Source of the DNA: Leptospira fletcheri
GTDB taxonomy: Bacteria > Spirochaetota > Leptospiria > Leptospirales > Leptospiraceae
Reading direction: 5' to 3'
Length of the DNA: 64,000 nucleotides
Assembly (NCBI RefSeq): GCF_004769195.1
Contig: NZ_RQET01000013.1
Coordinates: forward strand, 124,001-188,000
Below are positions 52,999-62,569 of this stretch, one piece after another. Each line of letters begins with the position of its first letter. The first letter of the stretch is position 1. The notes below the pieces were generated by a model, which did no database searches, was not told where the DNA came from, and was given only the letters and a program-made list of their open reading frames with translations. The position numbers were made by a program, and so were the translations under genes.

Positions 52999-54017
52999 AT
53001 TCTTCATTCGAAAAAATCAAGGAAAGAATTTCCGGCAGGGGCGCAAAAGCGATTTTGGCATTTTCCTTTCTCGCATTGTCCATTCTTATCTATCTTATCA
53101 TAGGAACGAAAACATCGCCGATTCAAAAATCGGAATCTTTCCGGAATCCTGAAGTCTTCGGGCAAGGGAATCTCGTTTCTTTTCCCTCCGGTTCCGGAGG
53201 ACTTTCCCGTTTCTCGTATTGGACGGTAGGCGTAGGAGATGCGGACTTTGCGGTGTTTGCTCCGGCAAAAGTGATCGCGAGCATCAAGACTTCAGTGCAT
53301 TCGGGCGAAAAAATCATTCTCTTCGATTCGGCAGACACGACTCAGACTTATGCGGAATACAGGAGAAGTAGAGCCGTGGCTCTAAAAGCCTTCAAAGACT
53401 TGCAAAGAATCCGGGACATGTACGCAAACCAAGCTGCCACAGGAAGGGACGTGGCGGAGGCGGAATCCAATCTGGCGGTGGCCAAAGCGGAAAGTGCGGA
53501 AACGGAATCCAAATTAAGGACCATCGGTTTCAATCCCAAGGAATTGGACGCGGTAAAAGGACCTTCTCTTTGGTTGATCTGCGACGTTCCCGAATCCCAA
53601 CTGAACGACGTGCAAAAGGGAGAAGAAGTTCTGATCCGGTTTTCCTCTTTTCCCGGAAAGGACTTCAAAGGTAGAGCGGAAGCGATCGGGGACGTGGTGG
53701 ATCCGGCGCTTAGAACCGTAAAAGTTCGGGTGAGCCTTCGAAATCCCAAAGAGAAGATACTCCCGGGAATGTATGCAAGAGTGGATTTCGGGGATCCTAG
53801 AACTTCCGTAATCGTCGTTCCGAACCTCTCCATCGTCACTGTGGACGAAAAGAATTACGTATTTATAAAGGAATCTCCGGGAGTTTTTCGAAGGCGCAGA
53901 GTCGAACTCGGGACTTCCGGAGATTCGAAAACGATCGTCACGAACGGACTTTCCGAGCGGGAGGAAATCGTAATGGAAGGCGCGATTCTTCTGAAAAGTT
54001 TGAGTTTCGGGTTTTGA
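52995..54017 (+). CDS. Membrane fusion protein (CzcB/CusB-like) of the metal RND pump
   Basis: A 340-residue periplasmic adaptor with one N-terminal anchor (ILAFSFLALSILIYLII). It has a barrel-sandwich/coiled-coil region (YRRSRAVALKAFKDLQRIRDMYANQAATGRDVAEAESNLAVAKA region, 117-160) and a beta-barrel with LWLICDVPESQLNDVQKGEEV and ILPGMYARVDF. It joins the RND pump to the outer-membrane channel. There is no extra His-rich N-terminal metal tract. ATGA overlap with the TolC-like gene; the pump starts one base after its stop. Confidence 0.88.
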   Translation: MNSSFEKIKERISGRGAKAILAFSFLALSILIYLIIGTKTSPIQKSESFRNPEVFGQGNLVSFPSGSGGLSRFSYWTVGVGDADFAVFAPAKVIASIKTSVHSGEKIILFDSADTTQTYAEYRRSRAVALKAFKDLQRIRDMYANQAATGRDVAEAESNLAVAKAESAETESKLRTIGFNPKELDAVKGPSLWLICDVPESQLNDVQKGEEVLIRFSSFPGKDFKGRAEAIGDVVDPALRTVKVRVSLRNPKEKILPGMYARVDFGDPRTSVIVVPNLSIVTVDEKNYVFIKESPGVFRRRRVELGTSGDSKTIVTNGLSEREEIVMEGAILLKSLSFGF

Positions 54018-54018
54018 T

Positions 54019-57000
54019 ATGATTGCAAGGATCATAGACTTTTCCCTATCGAATCGGATTCCTACTCTAAGCGTCGTGTGTGCCGTCATCGGCTTCGGAA
54101 TCTGGTCCTGGTCGAATCTGAAAAAAGAGGCATATCCGGACGTGGGAGATACTCAGGTTGTCGTCATTGCGGAGTTTCCCGGAAAAGCGGCCTCGGAAGT
54201 GGAGGAAAAAATCACATTACCGTTGGAGAGAGGATTGAATTCCGTGCCTTACGTTCTGACCCGTCGATCCAAAACCATCTTCGGACTTTCCGTTTTACAA
54301 TACGTCTTCGAGGAAAGGATCGGCGACCTGACCGCGAGACAGCTCGTAATGGAAAGGCTCAACGGCATAGACCTGCCGGAAGAAGCTCATGTTTCTTTGG
54401 GACCGATGACGAGTCCGGTTTCGGAAATCTATAGATACGTCATCGAGGCGTCCGAGGATTGGAGCCCCATGGAACTCAGGACCCTACAGGATTGGGTGAT
54501 CATCCCTTCCCTACTCCAGGTTCCCGGAGTAGTGGATGTAGTCAATTTCGGAGGCTTGGAAAAGCAATACCATGTAATCACTTCATCGAACCGTTTAAAC
54601 AGATATCAACTGACGTTATCCGACGTAATCGATGCACTCAAGTCCAATAACCGAAATACCGGCGGCAACGTATTCACCCGCGGCGACCAAGCATTCCCTG
54701 TACGAGGATTAGGGGCGATCCGGAATAAGGATGACATCCGAAACATCGTAGTCACCGCGATTTCCGGAACGCCGGTATACATCGGAAACCTCGCATCCGT
54801 GGAAGAGTATCCGAGGAGGCCTGACGGAATTTTCCATTACGCTCTCCGTGACTCCGTTACGGGAGAGATCAAATCCAAAGATTCGGGGATTCAGGGATTG
54901 GTCGCGATCCGACGCGGAGAAAATCCGTCCGAAGTCATAGAAAGATTGAAGGAAAAAATTCGCCAGGTCAATACGGACATACTTCCCGACGGCGTAAAGC
55001 TGACCGTAACTTACGATCGTAGCGAGTTGGTGAATTATACCGTCCGTACCGTTCGAACGACTCTTTTCGAAGGTGTGAGCATCGTAATCCTTGTGCTGGT
55101 ATTTTTCCTAGGGAACGTGCGGACGGCCGTCGTAGTCGCCTGTACGATTCCGATTTCCTTACTCTTCGGATTCGGCATGATGAAGCTCACCGGTATTCCG
55201 GCAAACTTGCTCTCTCTCGGGGCGATAGATTTCGGAATCATCGTGGACGGAGGCGTGGTGATGGCGGAAAACATCTACCGAAAGTATTCTTCCGTTAAAA
55301 AAGAACAGGGACTCGTCCCTTTTTCCGAATTGCTCCGGACCACTCGAACGGCGGCCAAAGAAGTCGGGAACGAGATCTTTTTTGCGATCACGATCATCAT
55401 CTTCGCATACCTTCCCATTTTCACGTTCCAACGTATAGAAGGTAAGCTTTTTTCACCCATGGCTTTCACTCTTTCCTTTTCCCTATTCGGAAGCGTGCTG
55501 CTTACGATCACTCTGATCCCCGTGCTCATGTGCCTTCTTTTCCGTTCCAGAATGGAGGACGGATCCTTTTCCGAGATGCATTGGAAAAATCCCGTTTTGG
55601 AAAAAATGAAATCCTACTACGAGTTCCTGGTAAAAAAAGCGCTATCGGATCCGAAAAAGACGGTATATTCCATAGCTATTTCCATGGGAATCATTAGTAC
55701 TATAGGATATTATAAATTAGGAACGGATTTTCTTCCGGAACTGGACGAAGGTTCCATCACGATACGGTGCTTTCTACCTACCGGAATCGGTTTAAGAAGC
55801 TCGGAAAAACAACTTTCCGTCGTACGGAATACTCTACTTAAGTACGATCCGGTGGTCTCCGTTCTGAATCAACTAGGAAGAAACGACGAAGGAACGGATC
55901 CTTACGGTCCGAATCGATTGGAGATCCTGGTAGGTCTCAAAGATTATTCTCTATGGAAGGAGAGGATTACGAAAAAGGAATTGGTGCAAAGAATCAAGGA
56001 AGATCTACAGGAAAATCTTCCCGGCACGCTTTTCGTCTTTTCCCAGCCTATTTTGGACAACGTAACCGAAGCGATGACCGGAAGCGTCTCCGACCTCGCG
56101 ATATTGATCGACGGTGAAGATTTGACGACCTTAAGATCCGTTGCGAAACAAATCCTTTCAGTGATCAAAGAGATCCCCGGGGCGACGGAATCCGGAATCG
56201 AACAGGAAGGAAACCAAGCCCAACTGATCGTTACTGTGGATCGAAGGAACTCGGCACGTTACGGAATCAATGCGGCGGATATTTTAAATACGGTAGAAGC
56301 CGCGGTCGGAGGCACCGAAGCCGGAATTCTGTACGAGGGGTCCAAAAGGTTCGGTATCGTGGTCCGATATCCGATCGAGTACCGTTCCTCCTTCGAGTCT
56401 CTGAGGAACCTGACCGTTTTCAGTCCGACGGGAGGAAGGATTCCATTGCACGAGGTCGCCTCCCTAGAGTTGAAAGACGGGCCGACAATCATCCAGAGAC
56501 AGGAGGGGAAACGTCAGATTTCGGTACGGACCAATATCCGAGGTAGGGACCAAGGAGGATTCGTACAGGAAGCCCGGAAGAGAGTCGTCGAAAAAGGTTC
56601 CATTCCGGAAAAAGTCTCACTCCGTTGGGGAGGCCAATTCGAAAATCTGACCCGCGCGGGAGAAAGGCTGAGCATCGTCATCCCCGCCACCCTTTTCGGA
56701 ATCTATCTATTCCTTTTGGGAATTTACGGAAAAGTACGTTACGCTCTTCTTTCCCTTTCCGGGGTCCCTCTTTCCGTTGCCGGCGGAATCCTCGCTTTGG
56801 TTCTGACCGGAACGAATTTTTCCGTCTCCGCCGGAGTAGGATTCGTTTCACTCTTCGGAATCTCCACGATGACCTGCGTACTCTTCGTATCCAGAATCCT
56901 TCACTTCCAAAAAGGATCGGAAGAGCCGGATCTCAAAACTTCCGTTTTAGCCGCGGCGAACCTACAGTTTTCTCCGAGATTGATGACTATCCTTCTCGCT

Positions 57001-57183
57001 ATGTTCGGTCTATTACCGGCGGCTCTAGCTACCGGAATCGGATCCGACGTTCAAAGACCGTTGGCGACCGTGATCGTAGGAGGCATGGCGACGGAATTGC
57101 TTTCCCTAGTTTTTCTTCCTTGCCTCTTTTATCTCATCGATTCGGAAGGATCGAAAAAGAAAGTACCAGCGGTTAAATCTTAG
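54019..57183 (+). CDS. Heavy-metal RND transporter (CzcA/CusA-like)
   Basis: A 1054-residue HME-type RND pump with twelve helices. The proton relay region in helix 4 reads GAIDFGIIVDGGVVMAEN, the metal-transporter signature DFGxxxD...E, and the second half has SLFGISTMTCVLFVSRIL. It expels divalent or monovalent metal cations from the periplasm or cytoplasm. Which metal is not decidable by eye. It is the last gene of the operon and overlaps the convergent gene's stop by 4 bases. Confidence 0.9.
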   Translation: MIARIIDFSLSNRIPTLSVVCAVIGFGIWSWSNLKKEAYPDVGDTQVVVIAEFPGKAASEVEEKITLPLERGLNSVPYVLTRRSKTIFGLSVLQYVFEERIGDLTARQLVMERLNGIDLPEEAHVSLGPMTSPVSEIYRYVIEASEDWSPMELRTLQDWVIIPSLLQVPGVVDVVNFGGLEKQYHVITSSNRLNRYQLTLSDVIDALKSNNRNTGGNVFTRGDQAFPVRGLGAIRNKDDIRNIVVTAISGTPVYIGNLASVEEYPRRPDGIFHYALRDSVTGEIKSKDSGIQGLVAIRRGENPSEVIERLKEKIRQVNTDILPDGVKLTVTYDRSELVNYTVRTVRTTLFEGVSIVILVLVFFLGNVRTAVVVACTIPISLLFGFGMMKLTGIPANLLSLGAIDFGIIVDGGVVMAENIYRKYSSVKKEQGLVPFSELLRTTRTAAKEVGNEIFFAITIIIFAYLPIFTFQRIEGKLFSPMAFTLSFSLFGSVLLTITLIPVLMCLLFRSRMEDGSFSEMHWKNPVLEKMKSYYEFLVKKALSDPKKTVYSIAISMGIISTIGYYKLGTDFLPELDEGSITIRCFLPTGIGLRSSEKQLSVVRNTLLKYDPVVSVLNQLGRNDEGTDPYGPNRLEILVGLKDYSLWKERITKKELVQRIKEDLQENLPGTLFVFSQPILDNVTEAMTGSVSDLAILIDGEDLTTLRSVAKQILSVIKEIPGATESGIEQEGNQAQLIVTVDRRNSARYGINAADILNTVEAAVGGTEAGILYEGSKRFGIVVRYPIEYRSSFESLRNLTVFSPTGGRIPLHEVASLELKDGPTIIQRQEGKRQISVRTNIRGRDQGGFVQEARKRVVEKGSIPEKVSLRWGGQFENLTRAGERLSIVIPATLFGIYLFLLGIYGKVRYALLSLSGVPLSVAGGILALVLTGTNFSVSAGVGFVSLFGISTMTCVLFVSRILHFQKGSEEPDLKTSVLAAANLQFSPRLMTILLAMFGLLPAALATGIGSDVQRPLATVIVGGMATELLSLVFLPCLFYLIDSEGSKKKVPAVKS

Positions 57184-58382
57184 ATCTTCCAGTATAATTT
57201 TTTCCGATCGAGCCAATACAGGATCGCGAACCAAAAAAGTAGATTCGCTAACGCATAAGAAAAGGATGCGAATTCCTGAGTCGGCGCCCAGCCGGCAAAC
57301 CCTACCTGAAAGAGAAAATGTTTCAAGGAAGCCGGTTTGCCGGTTCCCCCAGGTATCGTAATCAAATTCAAGGATCTAGCCAGAATTCCCGAACCGAAAA
57401 AAACCAATATGGCGTTCCTGCCGAAAGGCAACCAAGGAAAGAAAATCGCGTTCCGTATCGTCTCTGTTCGGGCTTCCAGAAACAAAAAAAATCCGAATAG
57501 CAAGGCCGCCCAGCCGGCCGTCCAGACGACATAGCTGGAAGTCCAAAGGCTCTTATTGATCGGAAAAATCCGATCCCATAATCCCCCTAAAACCAAGAGT
57601 AAGAGGCCCGCGACCCCGCAATAAAATGCGGTTTGAGAAATCGGAATTTTCTTTCTCTCTCCGAAGCGAACCGCATCTCCGAACATTGTGCCGAGTAAGG
57701 CAGTGGAAACCGCACTGACAGAACCGAGCAAGCCTTCCGGATCCCAAGTTCGTGAGGACTTCCACAAATGGGCTTCTCCGAAAATCGACCTATCCAGCCA
57801 CGCTCCCCAATTCGAATTCGGTTCCAAATTCGGAACCATAGAGCCAGGAGGAGTGATGAAACTTAACAAGATCCAATAACCGAAGAGTAAAATCCCAAGA
57901 ATCGAAACCCGAAACTTTCTATCCAACGGATACAGGAGCGCGGTAAAAAAATACACGAACGAGATTCTCTGTAATACTCCCGGGATCCTCAATCCGGAAA
58001 GATCCCATTCTCCAAACCAATGTAAAAACAATCCGATCCCGAAGAGCGTCAAGGAACGCTTCCAGATTTTCAGAACGTTCCTTCCCTCCGGAGCGAAGGA
58101 AAGAGAAACGGAAACTCCCACGGAAAAAAGAAAAAAAGGAAAAACCAAGTCGGTAGGAGTGCAGCCGTTCCACTTCGTATGGCGCAGGGGAGAGTACATC
58201 GCCGACCAAGAGCCCGGATTGTTGACGAGAATCATTCCCGCAACGGTGAACCCTCGCAGCGCGTCTAGAGAAAGGAGTCTTTTGCGAATTGAATTTTCCA
58301 AATCGGATCCTATTGAACGAGCCGAATTTCTTCGGGAAATTCTACCAAAGGGACCGGTGGAATTCGGTAAATCCCCAGACAT
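57180..58382 (-). CDS. Membrane acyltransferase-like protein (HGSNAT/DUF5009 family)
   Basis: A 400-residue polytopic protein of the heparan-alpha-glucosaminide N-acetyltransferase-like family. It has the signature RLLSLDALRGFTVAGMILVN followed by HTKWNGCTPTDLVFPFFLFS, and about ten membrane helices. It may transfer acetyl groups from cytoplasmic acetyl-CoA to an extracytoplasmic sugar. The ATG at 58382 is preferred, overlapping the DUF2804 gene by 41 bases; the open frame extends further with no supported start. The two are probably one transcript. Confidence 0.8.
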   Translation of the reverse strand: MSGDLPNSTGPFGRISRRNSARSIGSDLENSIRKRLLSLDALRGFTVAGMILVNNPGSWSAMYSPLRHTKWNGCTPTDLVFPFFLFSVGVSVSLSFAPEGRNVLKIWKRSLTLFGIGLFLHWFGEWDLSGLRIPGVLQRISFVYFFTALLYPLDRKFRVSILGILLFGYWILLSFITPPGSMVPNLEPNSNWGAWLDRSIFGEAHLWKSSRTWDPEGLLGSVSAVSTALLGTMFGDAVRFGERKKIPISQTAFYCGVAGLLLLVLGGLWDRIFPINKSLWTSSYVVWTAGWAALLFGFFLFLEARTETIRNAIFFPWLPFGRNAILVFFGSGILARSLNLITIPGGTGKPASLKHFLFQVGFAGWAPTQEFASFSYALANLLFWFAILYWLDRKKLYWKI

Positions 58383-59364
58383 TTTTAAAAGAGACTTCCT
58401 TACCCTGGTCCGGTCGAAACGTCCCCGAAAATTTTCCCACGAACTGTCTGAAATACAGTTTCGCAAGGAAGAGATTCGATTTTTCCTTCCTTTCTCCTTC
58501 CGGTCGGAATTCCAAACGAAGCCTGCCTGCTTCATCCCAAAGACGCCAAGCCTTGTAAGGATCCTCTTGGGAAAAATCGAAGATGCAACGATCCACTCTC
58601 TGCCTTTTGGAATTGATCCAAAAAGCGTTTTCCGAAAAGAAACTTTCGTTTACGAGCGCGGCAAAATTAGCTCCGATTCTGGTCTTATTCGGAAGAACGG
58701 AGGAAAAGGCCGCCCAATACCAGTTCGTCTCCCTTCTCAAATATCCGCCGGACCAATCGTACACCATGGTGACTTTGTTCGGGTCGCGAACCAATTCCCG
58801 GCCTTCATACCGAACGGAAAGTCTTTGCGGAATCAGAGGAGAACATTTTTCGGTAAAGGTCCAACGGGTAGGCTCGGACGGATTCAACACTCGCAGAGGA
58901 CGGTGAGTCTCCATCGAGTACGGAAACTCTCCGAAAACCCGGAGTTTTCCCGCGAAGTCCCCATCCAAAACGAGAGTTCCGTCGGAATGGGATTTTCGGA
59001 TCTCTAAAAAAGATCCCCCTTTTTTGAATCGAATCTCGTACTCGTCCGGATTCGCAGGAAATTTCAAAGCGCGCCCGAGATCCGGTCCCTTCGTATCGAA
59101 TTCGTATACCTTTCCTTCATCGAATTTATACAAATACGCGAAAACATTGTAAGCGTACCCTAAACTGACGGTCGCAATTCCGAGGATGGAATCCTCCATC
59201 AGTAAGCCGAGATAGTTGAACGTGTGAAAAGAGAATCTCTTTCTAAGACCCTTGATCTCGTTTCCGAAGAAATCCAAAAGCCGAAAGTCTTTATGATTAA
59301 AATCGATCGGAGAATCCCACACTCCGTACCTGACTTGGTTGTCCGATCCAATGATCTTGTTCAT
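58342..59364 (-). CDS. DUF2804 family protein
   Basis: A 340-residue protein matching the DUF2804 family, with the conserved FHTFNYLGLLMEDSILGIA, TMVYDWSGGYLRRETNWYWA and NESFFSENAFWINSKRQRVDR regions, typical of bacterial members of unknown function with a lipocalin-like beta fold (similar to TocC-type proteins). Start ATG at 59364 taken over a TTG at 59403. Linked to the acyltransferase-like gene by overlap, which might point to an envelope role. Confidence 0.8.
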   Translation of the reverse strand: MNKIIGSDNQVRYGVWDSPIDFNHKDFRLLDFFGNEIKGLRKRFSFHTFNYLGLLMEDSILGIATVSLGYAYNVFAYLYKFDEGKVYEFDTKGPDLGRALKFPANPDEYEIRFKKGGSFLEIRKSHSDGTLVLDGDFAGKLRVFGEFPYSMETHRPLRVLNPSEPTRWTFTEKCSPLIPQRLSVRYEGRELVRDPNKVTMVYDWSGGYLRRETNWYWAAFSSVLPNKTRIGANFAALVNESFFSENAFWINSKRQRVDRCIFDFSQEDPYKAWRLWDEAGRLRLEFRPEGERKEKSNLFLAKLYFRQFVGKFSGTFRPDQGKEVSFKNVWGFTEFHRSLW

Positions 59365-59497
59365 ACGTCCGATCGATTCTTTTCTCCGAGGTGGAAAAAT
59401 CAATGGATTTCCTGAGTGTTCGGCAAATCTGCTTTACTTTTCGTTTTTTCTTCGGAGTATAGACATACCAAGCGTTAGGAAAAAGCAAAACCGACTT

Positions 59498-60385
59498 ATG
59501 GGAGAAGTCCAGAGCAAGCACCCGGGGAAAAGCGATCTGCTCGAGCCTTCCGATCTTAAAACCCTCAAAGAAAAAAAGACCTCCCGCGAAATTTCGCTTC
59601 TTTTGTATCGGGTCCTTTTCCGTTCCGAAGAAGCTCGGAGCGGAGCCATTAAGATCGTAAAGGAAACATTTCTCCGAACCTACTCCAATCACCCGGAGCA
59701 ATTCCCTATTTTGGACAGAACCAAGTTCGTCCGAGACATGATCTCTTATTTCAAGGCCTCCACAGTGCTTCCCGCGGAAAAATTGGAGACTTTTTTCGTG
59801 GCGATCCACGCCGCCTTTCAGAACGAAATCCGCTATTTCCTGGGAAAAACCACTCAGTTCACGTTCGATATCATGTTCCAGGTGATCGAATCCATCCTCC
59901 AGGAGATGAATCATCCGGAAGAACAAAGGACCGTAGACGTAAAGGATCGGGAGATCATCCTAAAACACTTTCGCGCTTACAACGACCTTTCCAAAGTCTT
60001 CAACAAGATGGGGACTTCCAAAGCGGTCATGGATAAAAAGGACGAGATTATCACGGATATTTCCATCACTCATCGGGAAATCACCGTCGTCGCGATCGAG
60101 AATATGTTTCGGAATATTCTGGCGCAGATCCTTCTTTCCAGAAAGTACAACTGCGGAACCTTGATCGACAAGTGGTCGACGGAATACGGTTTCGGACCCG
60201 ATCAGGCCCAATCCATGAGGCGTTATATCTCCGACTCCGCTACGTTGACGGACTTCCGCACCCAATACGCCAATGCTCTTAGAGCGATCAAACCGGAAAA
60301 CGAAATGGATTTGATGTTTCTAAGAACGCTTTCCAACTATTATTCCTCTTGGGTAACCCAGGTCTCCGAGCAAATCCCGGCGTAG
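59498..60385 (+). CDS. Hypothetical helical protein
   Basis: A 295-residue protein, not recognised, almost entirely helical, without membrane segments or signal. It includes FQVIESILQEMNHPEEQRTVD and NMFRNILAQILLSRKYNCGT. ATG at 59498 is chosen; the open frame begins earlier (59339) but that stretch overlaps the divergent gene. It converges with the gene at 60396. No domain can be assigned. Confidence 0.65.
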   Translation: MGEVQSKHPGKSDLLEPSDLKTLKEKKTSREISLLLYRVLFRSEEARSGAIKIVKETFLRTYSNHPEQFPILDRTKFVRDMISYFKASTVLPAEKLETFFVAIHAAFQNEIRYFLGKTTQFTFDIMFQVIESILQEMNHPEEQRTVDVKDREIILKHFRAYNDLSKVFNKMGTSKAVMDKKDEIITDISITHREITVVAIENMFRNILAQILLSRKYNCGTLIDKWSTEYGFGPDQAQSMRRYISDSATLTDFRTQYANALRAIKPENEMDLMFLRTLSNYYSSWVTQVSEQIPA

Positions 60386-60395
60386 TCTACGACGT

Positions 60396-60977
60396 TTAAC
60401 CGATCCGCTTTAGCGAATAGCCGAGACAATAACAAGCGCCGGCCAAAACGAAATGGTAGATATCCACTTTTAGGATTCCGGCCACCGCACCCGAGGTTCC
60501 GACCCCCAAACCCGCAAAAATAAAGAGGAGTCCTCCCAGAATTCCGTACAGTGCGGCGGGTTTGTGGGCTCCTCGATACTTTCTCATACAAGAAGCCAAA
60601 ATGGAAAGTATGGCAAGTGCTCCGATCCCGGTGGAATAAAAACCCATACGCAAGACCGTATCTAAAGCGCAGAAGAGCAGCAACACGATGGAGATCGTCA
60701 CCCAACCTCTGCGGGAAAAGCCGCCAAACGCTCCGCTCCAAAATGCGAGACCGATCCAAGGAACGCCCACCTCTGCCGCAAACCGGATCACGATTCTATA
60801 AACCGGTTCTATCCATCCTGCCCCTGCAAAGAACAGACTGCCCATTGCGGCGCCTAATGCGATGGAGTAAAATCCCCAGGCTCCGCTTCGCTGGTTCCAG
60901 TTCGCGTGTAAACGAAAACCCGACCAAGCGGCGAAGACTGCCAGTACGAAATCGGATACGACTGTGGTGATTTGCAT
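60396..60977 (-). CDS. Hypothetical multi-spanning membrane protein
   Basis: A 193-residue protein with six or seven hydrophobic helices (VVSDFVLAVFAAWSGF, AWGFYSIALGAAMGSLFF, WVTISIVLLLFCALDTVL, ALYGILGGLLFIFAGLGVG), like the uncharacterised DUF6962-type family. No motif. It is the only minus-strand gene between a helical protein and the aldo/keto reductase. Function unknown. Confidence 0.7.
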   Translation of the reverse strand: MQITTVVSDFVLAVFAAWSGFRLHANWNQRSGAWGFYSIALGAAMGSLFFAGAGWIEPVYRIVIRFAAEVGVPWIGLAFWSGAFGGFSRRGWVTISIVLLLFCALDTVLRMGFYSTGIGALAILSILASCMRKYRGAHKPAALYGILGGLLFIFAGLGVGTSGAVAGILKVDIYHFVLAGACYCLGYSLKRIG

Positions 60978-61046
60978 GTACGGTATTGGAAGGAATGCGA
61001 CGAAAAATGCAAGCCGGAATCCGGAGGCGGAGTCTAATGCTTACGT

Positions 61047-61868
61047 ATGAATGCTTCTCCATTAACGCAATCGATCCGACTGAATAACGGCGTTCCGATG
61101 CCAGTGCTCGGTATAGGTGTTTGGAAAACTAAATCGGGAAAGGAATGCAAAGACGCACTCCGTTGGGCTTTCGAAGCCGGAATCCGTCATGTGGATACTG
61201 CGAGGATCTACGGAAACGAAGAGGATGTGGGGGAAGCAGTCCGAGAAAGCGGCATCCCTAGAAAAGAACTTTTTATCACCACGAAACTTTGGAACGGCGA
61301 TCAAAAGGAAGCCCGCAAACACCTGGAGCTCTCGTTACGAAATTTAGGAATGGATTACGTGGATTTGTATCTCATCCATTTTCCGATCGCCGGCACACGG
61401 AAACAAGCCTGGAAGGAATTGGAGAAAGCGTACAAAGACGGACTTGCAAAATCCATAGGTGTCAGCAATTATACGGTCCCTCACTTGGAGGAAATCCTTT
61501 CCCACGCGGAGATCGTTCCGGCGATCAACCAGGTCGAGTTCCATCCGTTTCTGAACCAAACGGAATTGTCCCGAAAATGCTCGGAGCATGGAATCGTTTT
61601 GGAAGCCTACAGTCCTCTCGCTCACGGAAAAAGAATTTCCGACCCGAAGTTGCTTCGGCTTGCGGAAAAATACCGTAAGACTCCCGCTCAGATCCTGATC
61701 CGTTGGGCGATCGATAAGGGATTCGTCGTGATTCCAAAATCGGTGCGTAAGGAAAGGATTCGCGAGAATTCGGAAGTGTTCGATTTTGCCCTTTCTTCGG
61801 AAGATCTCGCCGAAATGGAAACTTGGAACGAAAACTTTCGTACCTGCTGGGATCCTACCGGGGCCTAA
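61047..61868 (+). CDS. Aldo/keto reductase
   Basis: A 273-residue NADPH-dependent reductase of the AKR5-like group. Catalytic residues are in [17 protein letters not shown] (Asp and Tyr), [11 protein letters not shown] with the lysine, and LYLIHFPI with the histidine. The C-terminal cofactor motif is [16 protein letters not shown]. It reduces carbonyls such as 2,5-diketogluconate or methylglyoxal. A MarR regulator follows 90 bases later and may control it. Confidence 0.9.
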   Translation: MNASPLTQSIRLNNGVPMPVLGIGVWKTKSGKECKDALRWAFEAGIRHVDTARIYGNEEDVGEAVRESGIPRKELFITTKLWNGDQKEARKHLELSLRNLGMDYVDLYLIHFPIAGTRKQAWKELEKAYKDGLAKSIGVSNYTVPHLEEILSHAEIVPAINQVEFHPFLNQTELSRKCSEHGIVLEAYSPLAHGKRISDPKLLRLAEKYRKTPAQILIRWAIDKGFVVIPKSVRKERIRENSEVFDFALSSEDLAEMETWNENFRTCWDPTGA

Positions 61869-61930
61869 ATTCACACGGACCGAAGCCCAACCTAGGAAAA
61901 AAGATTGACTTAGGCTGAAAGTTCCTGTCT

Positions 61931-61944
61931 AACTATTAATAGTT
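61931..61944. promoter_or_regulatory. Palindromic operator in front of the MarR gene
   Basis: AACTATTAATAGTT is a perfect 14-base palindrome, 14 bases before the MarR-type ATG at 61959. A TTGACT hexamer lies at 61905-61910 and an ACTATA follows at 61954-61959, so it overlaps the promoter and suits autorepression. Confidence 0.55.
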
Positions 61945-61958
61945 CATTCTTAAACTAT

Positions 61959-62408
61959 ATGGGAAGCCACTTCAAAGGAAAACCGAGAGAAATAAAGATC
62001 CTGGATGCGTACATCAAATTGGGCCGTTGCACGGATTCGATCCGATCGATGGAAGACAAGATTCTAAACCAATTCGGTCTTACGAGCGGACAATTCGGTT
62101 GCCTGGAAACGTTGCACCATTTGGGTCCCATGTGCCAAAAAGAGATCGGCCAGAAGATCTTTTCTTGTGAAGGGAACATTACTCAGATCGTAGACAATCT
62201 CGAAAAAAGAGGATTGGTGCAAAGGGTTCGTAGCGAGGAAGATAGAAGGTACTTCATCGTCAACCTGACGGAATCGGGAAAGGAACTCATCTGCAAAGTC
62301 TTTCCGACCTATTTGGAACACCTTAAAGATAGGATGTCCCCTCTTTCGGACGAGGATTTAAAACAACTGGGGAATATCTGCAAAACTGTCGGTATTCGAG
62401 AAGCGTAA
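61959..62408 (+). CDS. MarR-family regulator
   Basis: A 149-residue winged-helix regulator. The recognition helices are in [16 protein letters not shown] and [20 protein letters not shown], the wing in [21 protein letters not shown]. The sequence has no ribosome site and the ATG follows the palindrome closely. It likely represses itself and perhaps the upstream aldo/keto reductase. Three cysteines (C94-like region at CEGN, ICKVF, ICKTV) could permit redox sensing; inference. Confidence 0.86.
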   Translation: MGSHFKGKPREIKILDAYIKLGRCTDSIRSMEDKILNQFGLTSGQFGCLETLHHLGPMCQKEIGQKIFSCEGNITQIVDNLEKRGLVQRVRSEEDRRYFIVNLTESGKELICKVFPTYLEHLKDRMSPLSDEDLKQLGNICKTVGIREA

Positions 62409-62436
62409 AAAACGCACGCATAACTACTACCTATTC

Positions 62437-62460
62437 AAGGGGCCGAAAGGCCTCTTTTTT
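62437..62460 (+). terminator. Rho-independent terminator after the MarR gene
   Basis: Stem AAGGGGCC / GGCCTCTT (one G-T) with a GAAA tetraloop, followed by TTTTTTT. Ends the MarR transcript. Confidence 0.85.
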
Positions 62461-62569
62461 TATTTTCTTACAAACGCCAGACTTTTTTCACAAATACGAA
62501 CGGTCAATTCCGCATAAAAACGGAAATGAGAAGCGTAAAAAGGATTATTTTAAAACCTAGAGATAGTCT